Shown here: piece by piece, positions 18,562 through 27,279 of the stretch | Layout of the letters: each line of letters begins with the position of its first letter | Position numbering within the stretch: the first letter of the stretch is position 1 | Assembly: GCF_007004135.1 (NCBI RefSeq) | Contig: NZ_VJMG01000007.1 | Coordinates: 1-64,000, forward strand | DNA: 64,000 nt | Origin: Affinirhizobium straminoryzae | Lineage (GTDB): Bacteria > Pseudomonadota > Alphaproteobacteria > Rhizobiales > Rhizobiaceae | Direction of reading: 5' to 3' | Notes under the pieces: model-generated | What the model was told of the DNA's origin: nothing | Database searches by the model: none | The model's input: only the letters and a program-made list of their open reading frames with translations | Program-made: the position numbers and the translations under genes

Positions 18562-19250
18562 GGCAATTCGCCGACACCGCCATGACGGGCAGACCAGGCG
18601 AGCGGCGCATCGAGGAAGCTTTCGACTTCCGCAAGCGTCGCCTCGTCGAACAGCCTGTCCGCCTTGGCAACGGCCAGCACCTCGCGCCAGGTGGCAATGT
18701 AGTGCAGCTTCACCTTGCCATTGGCAAAGCGGGCTTCCGCTTCCGGGAAGAAGCCATAGTAGAACAGGGCGATGGCATGATCGATGACGCCGCCTGCCGC
18801 ACGCACCGCATCGATGAAGGTAAACATGCTGCCGCCGACCGTCGTCAGGTCCTCGATGACGAGAACGCGCGATCCCTCCGGCATATGACCCTCGATCTGG
18901 GCGGCGCGACCATGGCCCTTCGGCTTCTTGCGCACATAGATCATCGGCAGCGCCAGGCGATCAGCCAGCAGCGCGGCAAAGGGAATGCCCGCCGTTTCGC
19001 CGCCGGCCACGCAATCGAACTTTTCGAAGCCGGCCTCGCGCGTCACGACAGAGGCGGCGAAATCGATGATGGTGGAGCGGATGCGGGGGAAGGACAAAAG
19101 CTTGCGGCAATCGATATAGACCGGGCTCGCCATGCCGGAGGCAAGCTTGTAAGGCTCCTGCGGCCGGAAGTGCACCGCCCCGATTTCCCACAGCATCCGT
19201 GCCATCAGTTCCGCCATCACGGGGCGGTCGGGGTAAGTCAGCATGACCAT
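18552..19250 (-). CDS. pyrE: Orotate phosphoribosyltransferase
   Basis: PyrE joins orotate to PRPP to make orotidine 5'-phosphate in de novo pyrimidine synthesis. The 232-residue protein carries the PRPP-binding motif [14 protein letters not shown], the [20 protein letters not shown] segment and the flexible-loop lysines in [17 protein letters not shown]. The ATG at 19250 follows AAGGAG with six-base spacing; an ATG two codons downstream is an alternative. The length matches other rhizobial PyrE. pyrC lies 1.4 kb upstream on the same strand, but a GGDEF gene separates them. Confidence 0.96.
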   Translation of the reverse strand: MVMLTYPDRPVMAELMARMLWEIGAVHFRPQEPYKLASGMASPVYIDCRKLLSFPRIRSTIIDFAASVVTREAGFEKFDCVAGGETAGIPFAALLADRLALPMIYVRKKPKGHGRAAQIEGHMPEGSRVLVIEDLTTVGGSMFTFIDAVRAAGGVIDHAIALFYYGFFPEAEARFANGKVKLHYIATWREVLAVAKADRLFDEATLAEVESFLDAPLAWSARHGGVGELPAS

Positions 19251-19376
19251 GTGCGTCTCCTTCCAGTCGTCTGCTGCGGCAATAGCAGCAAGCTCCTCGC
19301 GAGACCAGAACCACCAGGGGAATTGACGCGGCAGAGGCGGCATTTTTCCATGCTGTGGCTGGCAGACGGATTATGC

Positions 19377-20549
19377 TCAGGCGGTGGTGCGGGTGGCCAC
19401 AGGCGGGGACGCATCGGGCGCCGCCACCATGGTGCGGTTGCGACCGTTGCGCTTGGCCTCGTAGAGCGCGCTGTCGGCCGCACTCAGCATGCCGTCGAAA
19501 TTGCGTCCGGCGGCAAGACCATAGGCAATCCCGGCGCTGACGGTGACGCGGAAGGAAAGGCCGGCCGCCTGCATGTCGCGCTCGGCGAAATTGCGACGGA
19601 TGCGTTCGGCGAGCCATTCGGCATAGCCCGGGGCCGCGGTCATCAGCACGGCGGCGAATTCCTCGCCGCCGAGCCGGGCCGCGGTGCTGACCCCAACGGC
19701 ATCCTTCAGCTCGTCGGCCAGGGCACAGATCACCCGGTCACCCGCTGCATGGCCATACTGATCGTTGACTGTCTTGAAGCGGTCGATGTCGAACACGATC
19801 ACCGCCATTTCATGCGAGAAGGTGTCGCGCTCGTGCCGCTCGAACAGGGCTCGGCGGTTGTTGAGACCCGTCAGCGCATCGGTCATGGCCTCGCGGCGAT
19901 GACGCGCGGTGATCCGTCCCTGATGGACCATCAGCGAGAGTGCGCCAACCCCGGTCATGCCGGCAATGCTGAGACCGGTATTGATGTCCTCGGCCCAGTT
20001 GGTCGGGGCATGCCCGAGCACCCACTGTCCCTCATGGATGAGAACAAGTGCACAGAGCACGAAAGAAAGCCCCGTTGCTCCATAGAGAATGGCCATGCCG
20101 GTCAGCGCGCCGGGCGATTCCCGCCGGGCCTTCGCATATTCGGCGGCCGTCCCGAACAACATGAAGGCCGAAAAGATGTTGAGGGCGACGAAGCCGATCC
20201 CGTCATAACCGATCAGCATGAAGGGAGCCGTCATCAAAACGGCGGGTGGCGCGATGGACATCACATGCGGCACAGGCGAGCGCCCGGTTCGGAACTGGAA
20301 GGCGGCCGCATAGATAATGGCAAAGCCGATCAGAACCAGCACGAAGCAGAGCGCACCCAGCGCGCCCGATGGACTTTCCGTATAGTAGCTGTAGGAAAAG
20401 ATGCCCGGCACGAGAAAAGCCATGCCGATGACCCAGCTCAGCAGGAAGCCATCGCCCCGTCTGGCGAACCATGTGCCGAACAGGGTGAGCAGCAGACACA
20501 GCGCCGATACCCCCAGCGATATGACCAGCGTCTTGTAATCAAGCATCAT
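19377..20549 (-). CDS. Membrane diguanylate cyclase (GGDEF domain)
   Basis: A predicted cyclic-di-GMP synthase. The protein of about 390 residues has five to seven membrane segments in its first 210 residues (a sensor region without a named domain) and a C-terminal GGDEF domain with the active motif GGEEF (about 294-298), DIDRFKTVND for substrate/metal binding and YEAKRNGRNR near the end. The usual inhibitory RxxD site five residues before GGEEF is absent, so product inhibition by that route is not expected. Start choice between ATG 20549 and 20546 is open. No partner phosphodiesterase is in the window. Confidence 0.9.
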   Translation of the reverse strand: MMLDYKTLVISLGVSALCLLLTLFGTWFARRGDGFLLSWVIGMAFLVPGIFSYSYYTESPSGALGALCFVLVLIGFAIIYAAAFQFRTGRSPVPHVMSIAPPAVLMTAPFMLIGYDGIGFVALNIFSAFMLFGTAAEYAKARRESPGALTGMAILYGATGLSFVLCALVLIHEGQWVLGHAPTNWAEDINTGLSIAGMTGVGALSLMVHQGRITARHRREAMTDALTGLNNRRALFERHERDTFSHEMAVIVFDIDRFKTVNDQYGHAAGDRVICALADELKDAVGVSTAARLGGEEFAAVLMTAAPGYAEWLAERIRRNFAERDMQAAGLSFRVTVSAGIAYGLAAGRNFDGMLSAADSALYEAKRNGRNRTMVAAPDASPPVATRTTA

Positions 20550-20655
20550 GCCCGCCCAGATCAAACGGCTCAGTCACACACCTCTTATAGACGAAGTGTA
20601 AAGACTTCTTCCACTCTTCGGTTCCGACGGCGTGCCGCAGCGGCGGAAATATTGC

Positions 20656-21693
20656 CTAGCGGACCTGCCAGTGCAGCGGGAACATCGGGTCGAACACGGT
20701 GATCGGACCGGCCTGCGTATCACGCTTCGCCGGATAGGAAACAGGCGCGTCCTGCCGCTCCAGAACCATGATCTCCTCATTGGCGGGCAGGCCGTACCAG
20801 GCCGGACCGTTCAGCGAGGCGAAGGCTTCCAGCTTTTCCAGCGCATGCTCTTCTTCGAAGACATGCGCCAGGCAGCTCATGGTGTTGATCGAGGTATAGA
20901 TGCCGGCGCAGCCGCAGGCGCATTCCTTGAGCGGATCCACATGCGGGGCGGAATCAGTGCCGAGGAAGAAGCGCGGATCGCCAGAGGTCGCCGCCTTGCG
21001 CAGCGCCTGCCGGTGATGCTCGCGCTTGGCAACCGGAAGGCAGTAGTAATGCGGCCGGATGCCGCCGACGAGGATCGCGTTGCGGTTGATGATCAGGTGG
21101 TGGGTGGTGATCGTCCCTGCCAGATTGCGGTCGGCGGCCAGAATGTAATCGACGCCGTCCTTGGTCGTCACATGTTCCATGGTGACTTTCAGCTCCGGCA
21201 GGCGGCGGCGGATGACCTCCAGCTTCTCCTCGATGAACACAGCCTCGCGGTCGAAGATATCCACCTCCGGCGTCGTCACCTCGCCATGCACGCAGAGCGG
21301 CAGGCCGATCTTCGCCATGCGCTCCAGCACCGGCATGGCCTTGTCCAGATCGCGCACGCCGCCATGCGAATTGGTGGTGGCGCCGGCCGGATAAAGCTTG
21401 ACCGCAGTAATGAGGCCGCTCGTCTTGCCCTCTTCCACATCGTCCGGGTTTGTGTGTTCTGTAAGGTAGAGCGTCATCAGAGGCTCGAAGCGATCGCCTG
21501 CGGGAACCGCCGCCAGGATCCGCTCGCGATAGGCACGGGCATCCTCGGTCGTCACCACCGGCGGCACGAGGTTCGGCATGATGATGGCACGCCCGAAATG
21601 CCGGCTGGTATCACCGATCACCGACTGCAGCACCGCGCCATCGCGCAGGTGCAGGTGCCAGTCGTCCGGGCGGCGAAGGCTGAGGGTCTTCAT
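20656..21693 (-). CDS. pyrC: Dihydroorotase
   Basis: PyrC closes carbamoyl-aspartate to dihydroorotate, the third step of pyrimidine synthesis. The 345-residue protein is of the short E. coli class I type. It has the zinc-binding HLHLRDG motif ([10 protein letters not shown], 11-20), the carbamylated-lysine segment [14 protein letters not shown], and the substrate loop GTDSAPH. The ATG at 21693 gives the conserved N-terminus LRRPDDWH; the ribosome-binding site (GGAACAG) is weak. It is divergent from the Sel1-repeat gene. Confidence 0.95.
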   Translation of the reverse strand: MKTLSLRRPDDWHLHLRDGAVLQSVIGDTSRHFGRAIIMPNLVPPVVTTEDARAYRERILAAVPAGDRFEPLMTLYLTEHTNPDDVEEGKTSGLITAVKLYPAGATTNSHGGVRDLDKAMPVLERMAKIGLPLCVHGEVTTPEVDIFDREAVFIEEKLEVIRRRLPELKVTMEHVTTKDGVDYILAADRNLAGTITTHHLIINRNAILVGGIRPHYYCLPVAKREHHRQALRKAATSGDPRFFLGTDSAPHVDPLKECACGCAGIYTSINTMSCLAHVFEEEHALEKLEAFASLNGPAWYGLPANEEIMVLERQDAPVSYPAKRDTQAGPITVFDPMFPLHWQVR

Positions 21694-21902
21694 GAGCGCT
21701 GTTCCGATGTTTCGTTGTTGGAAGACGCCATAGCATCTGAGAGCAAAGATCGACAACCGAGCGCCCCTCTCTTTTTCGTCGCATGGCAGGCTGCCCGCGG
21801 GGTCTGTGCGATCATCTCGTCGTGAACGCCAGGCGCGGGCGGAACCGGTTGGGCGATGCCGCGTTCGTTAAGCAATCCTTAAGATCAGGACCGGAGAGAA
21901 CA

Positions 21903-22838
21903 ATGAAAAGCCGCGTTTCCAGGATCAGTCGCATGTCTTTCCTCTGCGCCGGCACCGTGCTGGCGTTTGGGGCGTTCACCGTGGCACCGGATGCGCATGA
22001 ACGAGCGCAACAGGTGGTGGCCGGAACCATGCAGGACGCGTGCGACCGGATGGCGGGCAGCCCCTACGACCAGAGCCGCAATCCGGCCTATGCGCCGGTC
22101 GGCCTGGACAGCATCGCACCGGATGCGGTGACCGCATGCAAGGTAGCCTTTGAAGCCAGCGGCAACCCGCGCTTCGCCTTCCAGCTTGGCCGCGCGCTGA
22201 ACCGCACCGATGCCGCCGACCAGGCGATGGCCGCATACGAGACGGCGGCGAATGCCGATTATGCGGCAGCCAAGGTCAATCTCGGCATGCTGCTTGGCCG
22301 GCTTGGCGACAGCAACCGTGAATTCGAGATGTATAGCCAGGCCGCCGAGGCCGGCAACACGCTCGCCGCCTATAATCTGGGTGTCGCCTATCGCGACGGG
22401 ATCGGCACGGAGCGCGACGGAAAGCAGGCGCTGCACTGGTTCGAAACGGCGGCTGCCGCAGGCGACAGCACGGCTGCCTTCAACATCGGCTCCATGTATG
22501 ACGAGGGCGAACTGGTGGCCGAGGACAACCAGATGGCCATTGCCTGGTATGATCTCGCCGCCAAGCGCGGCAATGCCGACGCCATGATCAATCTCGGCCT
22601 GATGTACGAGACCGGCGAAGGCATTCCGGTCAACCGCGAAGCCGCCGCCAGACTCTATGCGCAGGCTGCCGCCACCGGTGATACCTTCGGTGCGCTGAAA
22701 CTGCAGGAACTGCAGCAGGCGGGCGTCACGCTGCCCGAACAACACCCGGCGCCGGCAGTCACAGAAAATGGCGGCATCGATACGCTGGTCCTGCAGGAGG
22801 GCGATGTTGCCGTTCCCTCCAGCCTGATCGAAATCTGA
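21903..22838 (+). CDS. Exported Sel1-like/TPR repeat protein
   Basis: A 311-residue protein with an N-terminal hydrophobic segment (SFLCAGTVLAFGAF, residues 12-25) that looks like a signal peptide. At least four Sel1-like repeats follow, recognisable by A-x-x-N-L-G-x-x-Y-x-x-G cores such as AAYNLGVAYRDGIG, AAFNIGSMYDEGE and AMINLGLMYETGEG. Such repeats bind partner proteins; no function can be assigned. The ATG follows GGAGAGAACA. Its partner is unknown, and the gene stands alone between pyrC and a convergent enzyme gene. Confidence 0.85.
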   Translation: MKSRVSRISRMSFLCAGTVLAFGAFTVAPDAHERAQQVVAGTMQDACDRMAGSPYDQSRNPAYAPVGLDSIAPDAVTACKVAFEASGNPRFAFQLGRALNRTDAADQAMAAYETAANADYAAAKVNLGMLLGRLGDSNREFEMYSQAAEAGNTLAAYNLGVAYRDGIGTERDGKQALHWFETAAAAGDSTAAFNIGSMYDEGELVAEDNQMAIAWYDLAAKRGNADAMINLGLMYETGEGIPVNREAAARLYAQAAATGDTFGALKLQELQQAGVTLPEQHPAPAVTENGGIDTLVLQEGDVAVPSSLIEI

Positions 22839-22854
22839 GCTGCCTCGACAACCG

Positions 22855-23895
22855 TCAGCCGGGAATGTCGCCGGCCGACGGCCCCCACACATCGGTCATG
22901 GCAAAACCGGCGGCCAGAGGATCAAAGGGATCGAGCGCCACCGTCTGCTGGCCGAAGGTGAAGCCGCGTCCGCTGATGGTCGGGATCACCGCCGGGCGGC
23001 CGGCAATCTCCGTAAGGCCTGAAAAACCAACACGGAACTCCGACCCGATGATGGAGCGTGAGGTGAAGACATCGCCCTCCTTCACCTTGCCGCGCGCATG
23101 AAGCGTGGCGAGATTGGCGGAATTGCCCGTGCCGCAGGGCGAACGATCGGCCCTGCCCGGCCACATGGTGGTACAGGTGCGCACGGCACCGTCAGGATCA
23201 ATATCGCGGAACATCACGTAAGCAACGCCTGAGACAGCCGGAATGGTGGGATGCACCACAGGATAGGCGGCGTTCACCTGCGCCTTCAGCTCCATGCCGG
23301 CTGCCACGAGGGCTGCGGCGTTGCGCTTCTCTATCGTAAGTCCAATCTGACGCACATCGACCAGGGCATAGAAGACGCCACCATAAGCGAGATCGAGCGT
23401 CACTTTACCCCAGCGCGTATCGAGCACCACGTCGAGCTGCTCGATGAAGGAAGGCACCATGGTGAGTTCGACACGCTCGCAGCGCCCGTCCCGGCAGGTC
23501 GCGCGAGCCTTCACCAGACCGGCCGCCGTTTCCAGCGTCACGATGGTCTCGGGTTCCTGCATCTCCACCATGCCGGATTCGAGAAGCGCCGTCGTCACGC
23601 AGATGGAGTTCGAGCCGGAACTCGCATGCGCCTGATCCGGCTGCAGGATCACGAAGGCTGCATCGGCCTCTGGATGCGTCGGTGGCAGGAGGAGATTGAC
23701 GGAACCGATCGGATTGCCGCGCGGCTCAAGGCACAGGAAGCGGCGCAACTCCTGCCCCTTCGGATCGCTGTTCAGCCATGCCAGGCGTTCGGCGGTCGAG
23801 GCGCCCGGAATGTTCGGAACGCCGCCAATCGCCACCTTGCCGATTTCCCCCTCGGCATGCACGTCCAGCAACTGCATCGTCCGTTTCCAGCGCAT
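22855..23895 (-). CDS. Proline racemase superfamily enzyme with Ser/Cys active site (hydroxyproline epimerase or dehydratase)
   Basis: A 346-residue member of the proline racemase superfamily, which handles proline and hydroxyprolines. The second catalytic residue is present as Cys254 in DRSPCGTGNSA. The first, normally Cys in M-C-G-H-x, is replaced by Ser93 in the segment SSGSNSI. Racemases have two cysteines; Ser/Cys pairs occur in part of the 4-hydroxyproline 2-epimerases and in 3-hydroxyproline dehydratase-like members. Conversion of hydroxyproline is therefore more likely than proline racemisation. The ATG follows AGAAGGAAAAGTC. cysQ is divergent; no other hydroxyproline genes lie nearby. 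Confidence 0.85.
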   Translation of the reverse strand: MRWKRTMQLLDVHAEGEIGKVAIGGVPNIPGASTAERLAWLNSDPKGQELRRFLCLEPRGNPIGSVNLLLPPTHPEADAAFVILQPDQAHASSGSNSICVTTALLESGMVEMQEPETIVTLETAAGLVKARATCRDGRCERVELTMVPSFIEQLDVVLDTRWGKVTLDLAYGGVFYALVDVRQIGLTIEKRNAAALVAAGMELKAQVNAAYPVVHPTIPAVSGVAYVMFRDIDPDGAVRTCTTMWPGRADRSPCGTGNSANLATLHARGKVKEGDVFTSRSIIGSEFRVGFSGLTEIAGRPAVIPTISGRGFTFGQQTVALDPFDPLAAGFAMTDVWGPSAGDIPG

Positions 23896-24032
23896 GACTT
23901 TTCCTTCTCTGGTCTTCAGCCGCAGATGACGCGCCGGCGCCCATATTGCGCCGCATGGCTCCGCCCGCAAGCCGGTGCATTTGCTTTTTCCGCCGCAATA
24001 CCGCATCAGGGAACCGGAATAAGGGACATGCC

Positions 24033-24815
24033 ATGCTGACGATTTTCGAAGAAGCGGCTCATGCGGCCGGACGTGTCATTCTGGAAGTCTACGCGCGCGG
24101 CTGCGCAGTGGAGACCAAGCCGGATGCCACCCCGGTGACGGAAGCCGATATTCGCGCCGAGGACACCATCCTCGCACTGCTCTCCCGCGATCTGCCGGAT
24201 ATCCCAGTCGTCGCGGAGGAGCAGGTGGCGGCGGGTCGCGTGCCGGATGTGTCGGGCGGGCGCTTCCTGCTGATTGATCCGCTCGACGGCACGCGCGAAT
24301 TCATCAGCCGCAACGGCGAGTTCACCGTCAACATCGCCCTTGTCGAGAACGGCGTGCCGGTGGCCGGCGTTGTCCATGCGCCAGCGCTTGGCCTCACCTA
24401 TCTCGGCGATGCGACCGGCGCTTACAAGCTGACGCAGGATGACGCACTGAGGCCGCTGATGCGTCAGCCGATTACCGTCCGGCCGGTTGCGACGCCGCCG
24501 GTGGCACTCGCCAGCCGCTCCCATCAGGATCCGGAAACAGCCGCCTGCCTGCAACAGCTGGGCGTCGCCGAATGCCGCAATATCGGCTCCTCCCTGAAAT
24601 TCGGATTGCTGGCGGAAGGGCTGGCGGACGTCTATCCACGCTTCGGCCGCACCATGGAATGGGATACGGCGGCGGGTGACGCCGTGCTGCGGGCCGCCGG
24701 CGGCATGACGCTGGAAATCGACGGAACACCGCTGGCCTATGGGAAACGCCAGCGGCCGGATATGGCGGATTTTGCCAATCCGGCCTTCATGGCCTGGGGC
24801 CGACGCGAGTCCTGA
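24033..24815 (+). CDS. cysQ: 3'(2'),5'-bisphosphate nucleotidase CysQ
   Basis: CysQ removes the 3'-phosphate of PAP or PAPS and so supports sulfate assimilation and salt tolerance. The 260-residue protein belongs to the inositol monophosphatase fold: metal-binding EEQVAAG, IDPLDGTREFI (the CysQ form of DPLDGT) and EWDTAAGDAVL near the C-terminus. The REF ending distinguishes it from plain inositol monophosphatases. The ATG at 24033 follows AAGGGACATGCC. It ends 14 bases from the convergent hemN gene. Confidence 0.9.
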   Translation: MLTIFEEAAHAAGRVILEVYARGCAVETKPDATPVTEADIRAEDTILALLSRDLPDIPVVAEEQVAAGRVPDVSGGRFLLIDPLDGTREFISRNGEFTVNIALVENGVPVAGVVHAPALGLTYLGDATGAYKLTQDDALRPLMRQPITVRPVATPPVALASRSHQDPETAACLQQLGVAECRNIGSSLKFGLLAEGLADVYPRFGRTMEWDTAAGDAVLRAAGGMTLEIDGTPLAYGKRQRPDMADFANPAFMAWGRRES

Positions 24816-24829
24816 GACGGTAGCCCGCC

Positions 24830-26179
24830 TCAGACCGCCACGGAATGCCGTGCCGTGCCGCGCCCGAAATATTCATCGAAGCGCGCGGCAATGGTGCGCA
24901 CGAACATCTGGCCTTCGGGCAGCACGTCGAAGCGGTCCCCGTCGAAGGCGGTAAAGCCATCGGTGTCCTGCTGGTGAATGCGGGCGGCTTCAGCCTGTAT
25001 ATGTTCGGCCACCGGACCATGACGCTGCTTGAGGTCGTGCACCGAAAAACGATAGGAGCACATCAGCGCCTCGATGGCATCGCCCACGACGCGGTCGATA
25101 TCGCTGAGGCCAAAGCCACGCGCCACCGGCAGGCGCCCCTCATGCACATGGCGCATATATTCGTTGGTGGCGACGATGTTCTGCACATAGCCGCCATCCA
25201 CGCGGCCGATGGCCGAGGCGCCGAGGCCGATGAGGGCGGGCGCGCGATCCGTCGTATAGCCCTGGAAGTTGCGCTTGACCGCGCCCTTCTCCTGCGCCAG
25301 CGCCAGACTGTCGCCGGGGCGTGCGAAGTGGTCGATCCCGACGGCAAGATAACCGGCCCCCTGCAGCCGTTCGCCAATCAGGCGTACCATCTGGAAGCGC
25401 TCCTCGATGCCGGCCAGCGCCTTCTCGTCGATCAGTGTCTGGTGCTTCTTCATCCACGGCACATGCGCATAGCCGAAGATGGCGAAGCGATCAGGTTCCA
25501 TGGACAGCGCCATGTCGAGCGTCTTGGCCAGGCTGGCCCGCGTCTGGTGCGGCAGGCCGTAGACGACATCCAGATTGATGCCGCCAATACCGAGCTCCCT
25601 CAGCAGGCTGACGACCCGTTCGGTCTGGCGGAAGCTTTGCGGACGGTTGATCGCCGTCTGCACGACAGAATCGAAATCCTGCACGCCGACGCTTGCCCGC
25701 GTCATGCCGAAATCGCGCCAGGCCGCCAGCTTGACCGCGTCGACATAGCCCGGATCGATCTCGACGCTGACCTCCAGCGTGCTCTCCAGATCGAAATGTC
25801 GCTCCAGCACCTGGCGCAGCCGGCTAAGGTCCTCGGTCGACAGGATCGTCGGAGATCCGCCGCCGAAATGGATGGTGCCGACGGTGCGGCGACGCGGCAG
25901 GCAGTGCGCGACGAGCGCGATCTCCGCAATCAGCGCATCCACATAGGCCGCGACGGGCTCGTAGCGTCGCACCTGCTTGGTGTGACAGCCGCAATACCAG
26001 CAAAGGCGATCACAGAAGGGAATGTGCAGATAGAGCGACAGCGGCGTGTCGTCCTCTTCACCCGACAACCACCCGGCATAGGTTTCGGCATCGACGCCAT
26101 CGTGAAAATGCGGCGCGGTGGGATAGCTCGTATAGCGCGGTACGGGCGCCGAATACCGGCGGAGAAGTTCTGGCTGCAT
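24830..26179 (-). CDS. hemN: Oxygen-independent coproporphyrinogen III oxidase
   Basis: HemN is the anaerobic radical-SAM enzyme that converts coproporphyrinogen III to protoporphyrinogen IX for haem. The 449-residue protein has the radical-SAM cluster CDRLCWYC (Cys56, Cys60, Cys63) plus Cys65, the SAM-binding FGGGSPT segment, and the sequence GLGASAIG. The ATG at 26179 follows GGAAAGGAAGATGCC. It is divergent from fnrN, and a perfect FNR/FixK box lies 49 bases upstream, so low-oxygen induction is expected. Confidence 0.95.
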   Translation of the reverse strand: MQPELLRRYSAPVPRYTSYPTAPHFHDGVDAETYAGWLSGEEDDTPLSLYLHIPFCDRLCWYCGCHTKQVRRYEPVAAYVDALIAEIALVAHCLPRRRTVGTIHFGGGSPTILSTEDLSRLRQVLERHFDLESTLEVSVEIDPGYVDAVKLAAWRDFGMTRASVGVQDFDSVVQTAINRPQSFRQTERVVSLLRELGIGGINLDVVYGLPHQTRASLAKTLDMALSMEPDRFAIFGYAHVPWMKKHQTLIDEKALAGIEERFQMVRLIGERLQGAGYLAVGIDHFARPGDSLALAQEKGAVKRNFQGYTTDRAPALIGLGASAIGRVDGGYVQNIVATNEYMRHVHEGRLPVARGFGLSDIDRVVGDAIEALMCSYRFSVHDLKQRHGPVAEHIQAEAARIHQQDTDGFTAFDGDRFDVLPEGQMFVRTIAARFDEYFGRGTARHSVAV

Positions 26180-26227
26180 GGCATCTTCCTTTCCAGCCCA
26201 AACTAGGAAGGGAATTTCGGGGCGACC

Positions 26228-26241
26228 TTGATCAAGATCAA
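26228..26241. promoter_or_regulatory. Anaerobox (FNR/FixK/FnrN site) between hemN and fnrN
   Basis: TTGAT-CAAG-ATCAA is a perfect match to the consensus TTGAT-N4-ATCAA. It sits 49 bases before the hemN start and 52 bases before the fnrN start, so one site can serve hemN activation and fnrN autoregulation. Confidence 0.9.
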
Positions 26242-26292
26242 TTTTGCCATTGCGGAAGTCCGGCACAGAGACGGTCAGGAAGGTGAGACGCC

Positions 26293-27015
26293 ATGGACAT
26301 CAGCCGCCACGACATTCACAGCTGCGACATTCCAAGCCTCTGCAAATCCTGCGAGGTGCGCCACAAGGGCATGTGCGGGGCCCTGAACCCCGACGAACTG
26401 ACGCTGCTGTCGCGCCATACGCGCCAGATCGAACACCCCTCCGGCGAGGAACTGGTGGGCGAAAGCACGCGTGTAGAAGCCTATGACAATCTCATGCGCG
26501 GCGTGGTGAAACTGTCCAAGACGCTGGAGGACGGGCGCCAGCAGATCGTCGGGCTGCAGTTCGCGCCCGATCTCGTCGGCCGGCTCTATGCCGGCGAGAG
26601 CCCGATGACGGCGGAGGCCGCCTCGGACGTGGAGGTCTGCCGCGTGCCGCGCGCCACGCTGGAGCGGCTGATCGAACGCAATCCGGCGCTGCGCAAGCGG
26701 CTGATGGATCAGTCTCTGCGCGAACTGGACGAGGCGCGCGACTGGATGGTGACACTCGGCCGCAAGACGGCGGCGGAGAAGGTGGCAAGCCTGCTGCTGC
26801 TGATCGCCAGCCATCTCGATCCGGAAGCCGCCGGCGAGCGACGGATCTTCGACCTGCCGATGTCGCGCCTCGACATGGCCGATTATCTCGGCCTCACCAT
26901 CGAAACCGTTTCGCGCCAGTTCTCGCGGTTGAAGAAAGACGGCATCATCACCATCACCGCCAACCGGCACATCGAGGTCTTGAGCCTTGCCAAGCTGCAA
27001 GCCCGTTGCGGCTGA
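26293..27015 (+). CDS. fnrN: FNR-type oxygen-sensing regulator FnrN
   Basis: A Crp/Fnr family regulator that senses oxygen through an iron-sulfur cluster. The 240-residue protein has an N-terminal cysteine cluster (Cys11, Cys17, Cys20, Cys28) and an internal Cys116, matching the FNR-type cluster rather than cluster-free FixK. The cyclic-nucleotide-like domain spans about 30-150, and the helix-turn-helix TIETVSRQFSRLKK is near the C-terminus; its E-x-x-S-R contacts suit TTGAT half-sites. The ATG follows AAGGTGAGACGCC. It is divergent from hemN across a single anaerobox. Confidence 0.93.
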   Translation: MDISRHDIHSCDIPSLCKSCEVRHKGMCGALNPDELTLLSRHTRQIEHPSGEELVGESTRVEAYDNLMRGVVKLSKTLEDGRQQIVGLQFAPDLVGRLYAGESPMTAEAASDVEVCRVPRATLERLIERNPALRKRLMDQSLRELDEARDWMVTLGRKTAAEKVASLLLLIASHLDPEAAGERRIFDLPMSRLDMADYLGLTIETVSRQFSRLKKDGIITITANRHIEVLSLAKLQARCG

Positions 27016-27080
27016 TGGATGCCAGACGCTCGCAGAAATGCGCGCACAAATTTTCACCTCAGACTGACAAAGATCAAAAA

Positions 27081-27097
27081 TGCGCCAGATCGGCGCT
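27081..27097. promoter_or_regulatory. NtrC-like upstream activator site for rut
   Basis: TGCGCC-N5-GGCGCT resembles the NtrC consensus TGCACC-N5-GGTGCA in spacing and symmetry, differing at three positions. It lies about 120 bases upstream of the sigma-54 promoter, the usual distance for an enhancer. The assignment depends on that promoter and is inferred. Confidence 0.5.
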
Positions 27098-27213
27098 TAC
27101 GGCGCAGGCATGACGCCCAAAATTTATTGATCGTCCGGTAAATTTTTGACCTTTTGATAAATTTTTTCCGCTCCATTTCTTCAAGTCATTGATTGAATTG
27201 ACGTTTATCAAGA

Positions 27214-27230
27214 TGGCACGGTGATTGCAT
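27214..27230 (+). promoter_or_regulatory. Sigma-54 (-24/-12) promoter of the rut cluster
   Basis: TGGCACG-GTGA-TTGCAT matches the RpoN consensus (TGGCACG-N4-TTGCW) at all conserved positions, with GG at 27215-27216 and GC at 27227-27228 ten bases apart. Transcription would start near 27240, 40 bases before rutA. An FNR-like sequence TTGAC-GTTT-ATCAA lies just upstream at 27198-27211. Confidence 0.85.
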
Positions 27231-27279
27231 TTCTTCTGGCACAACGGGGCGTCAGCCCCACCACAGAGGGAGCAACACG

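Noticed and set aside
18582..20702. Long open frame on the plus strand (706 codons) opposite pyrE and the GGDEF gene
   Set aside because: It crosses two real genes and their gap, with antisense composition and no recognisable domain.
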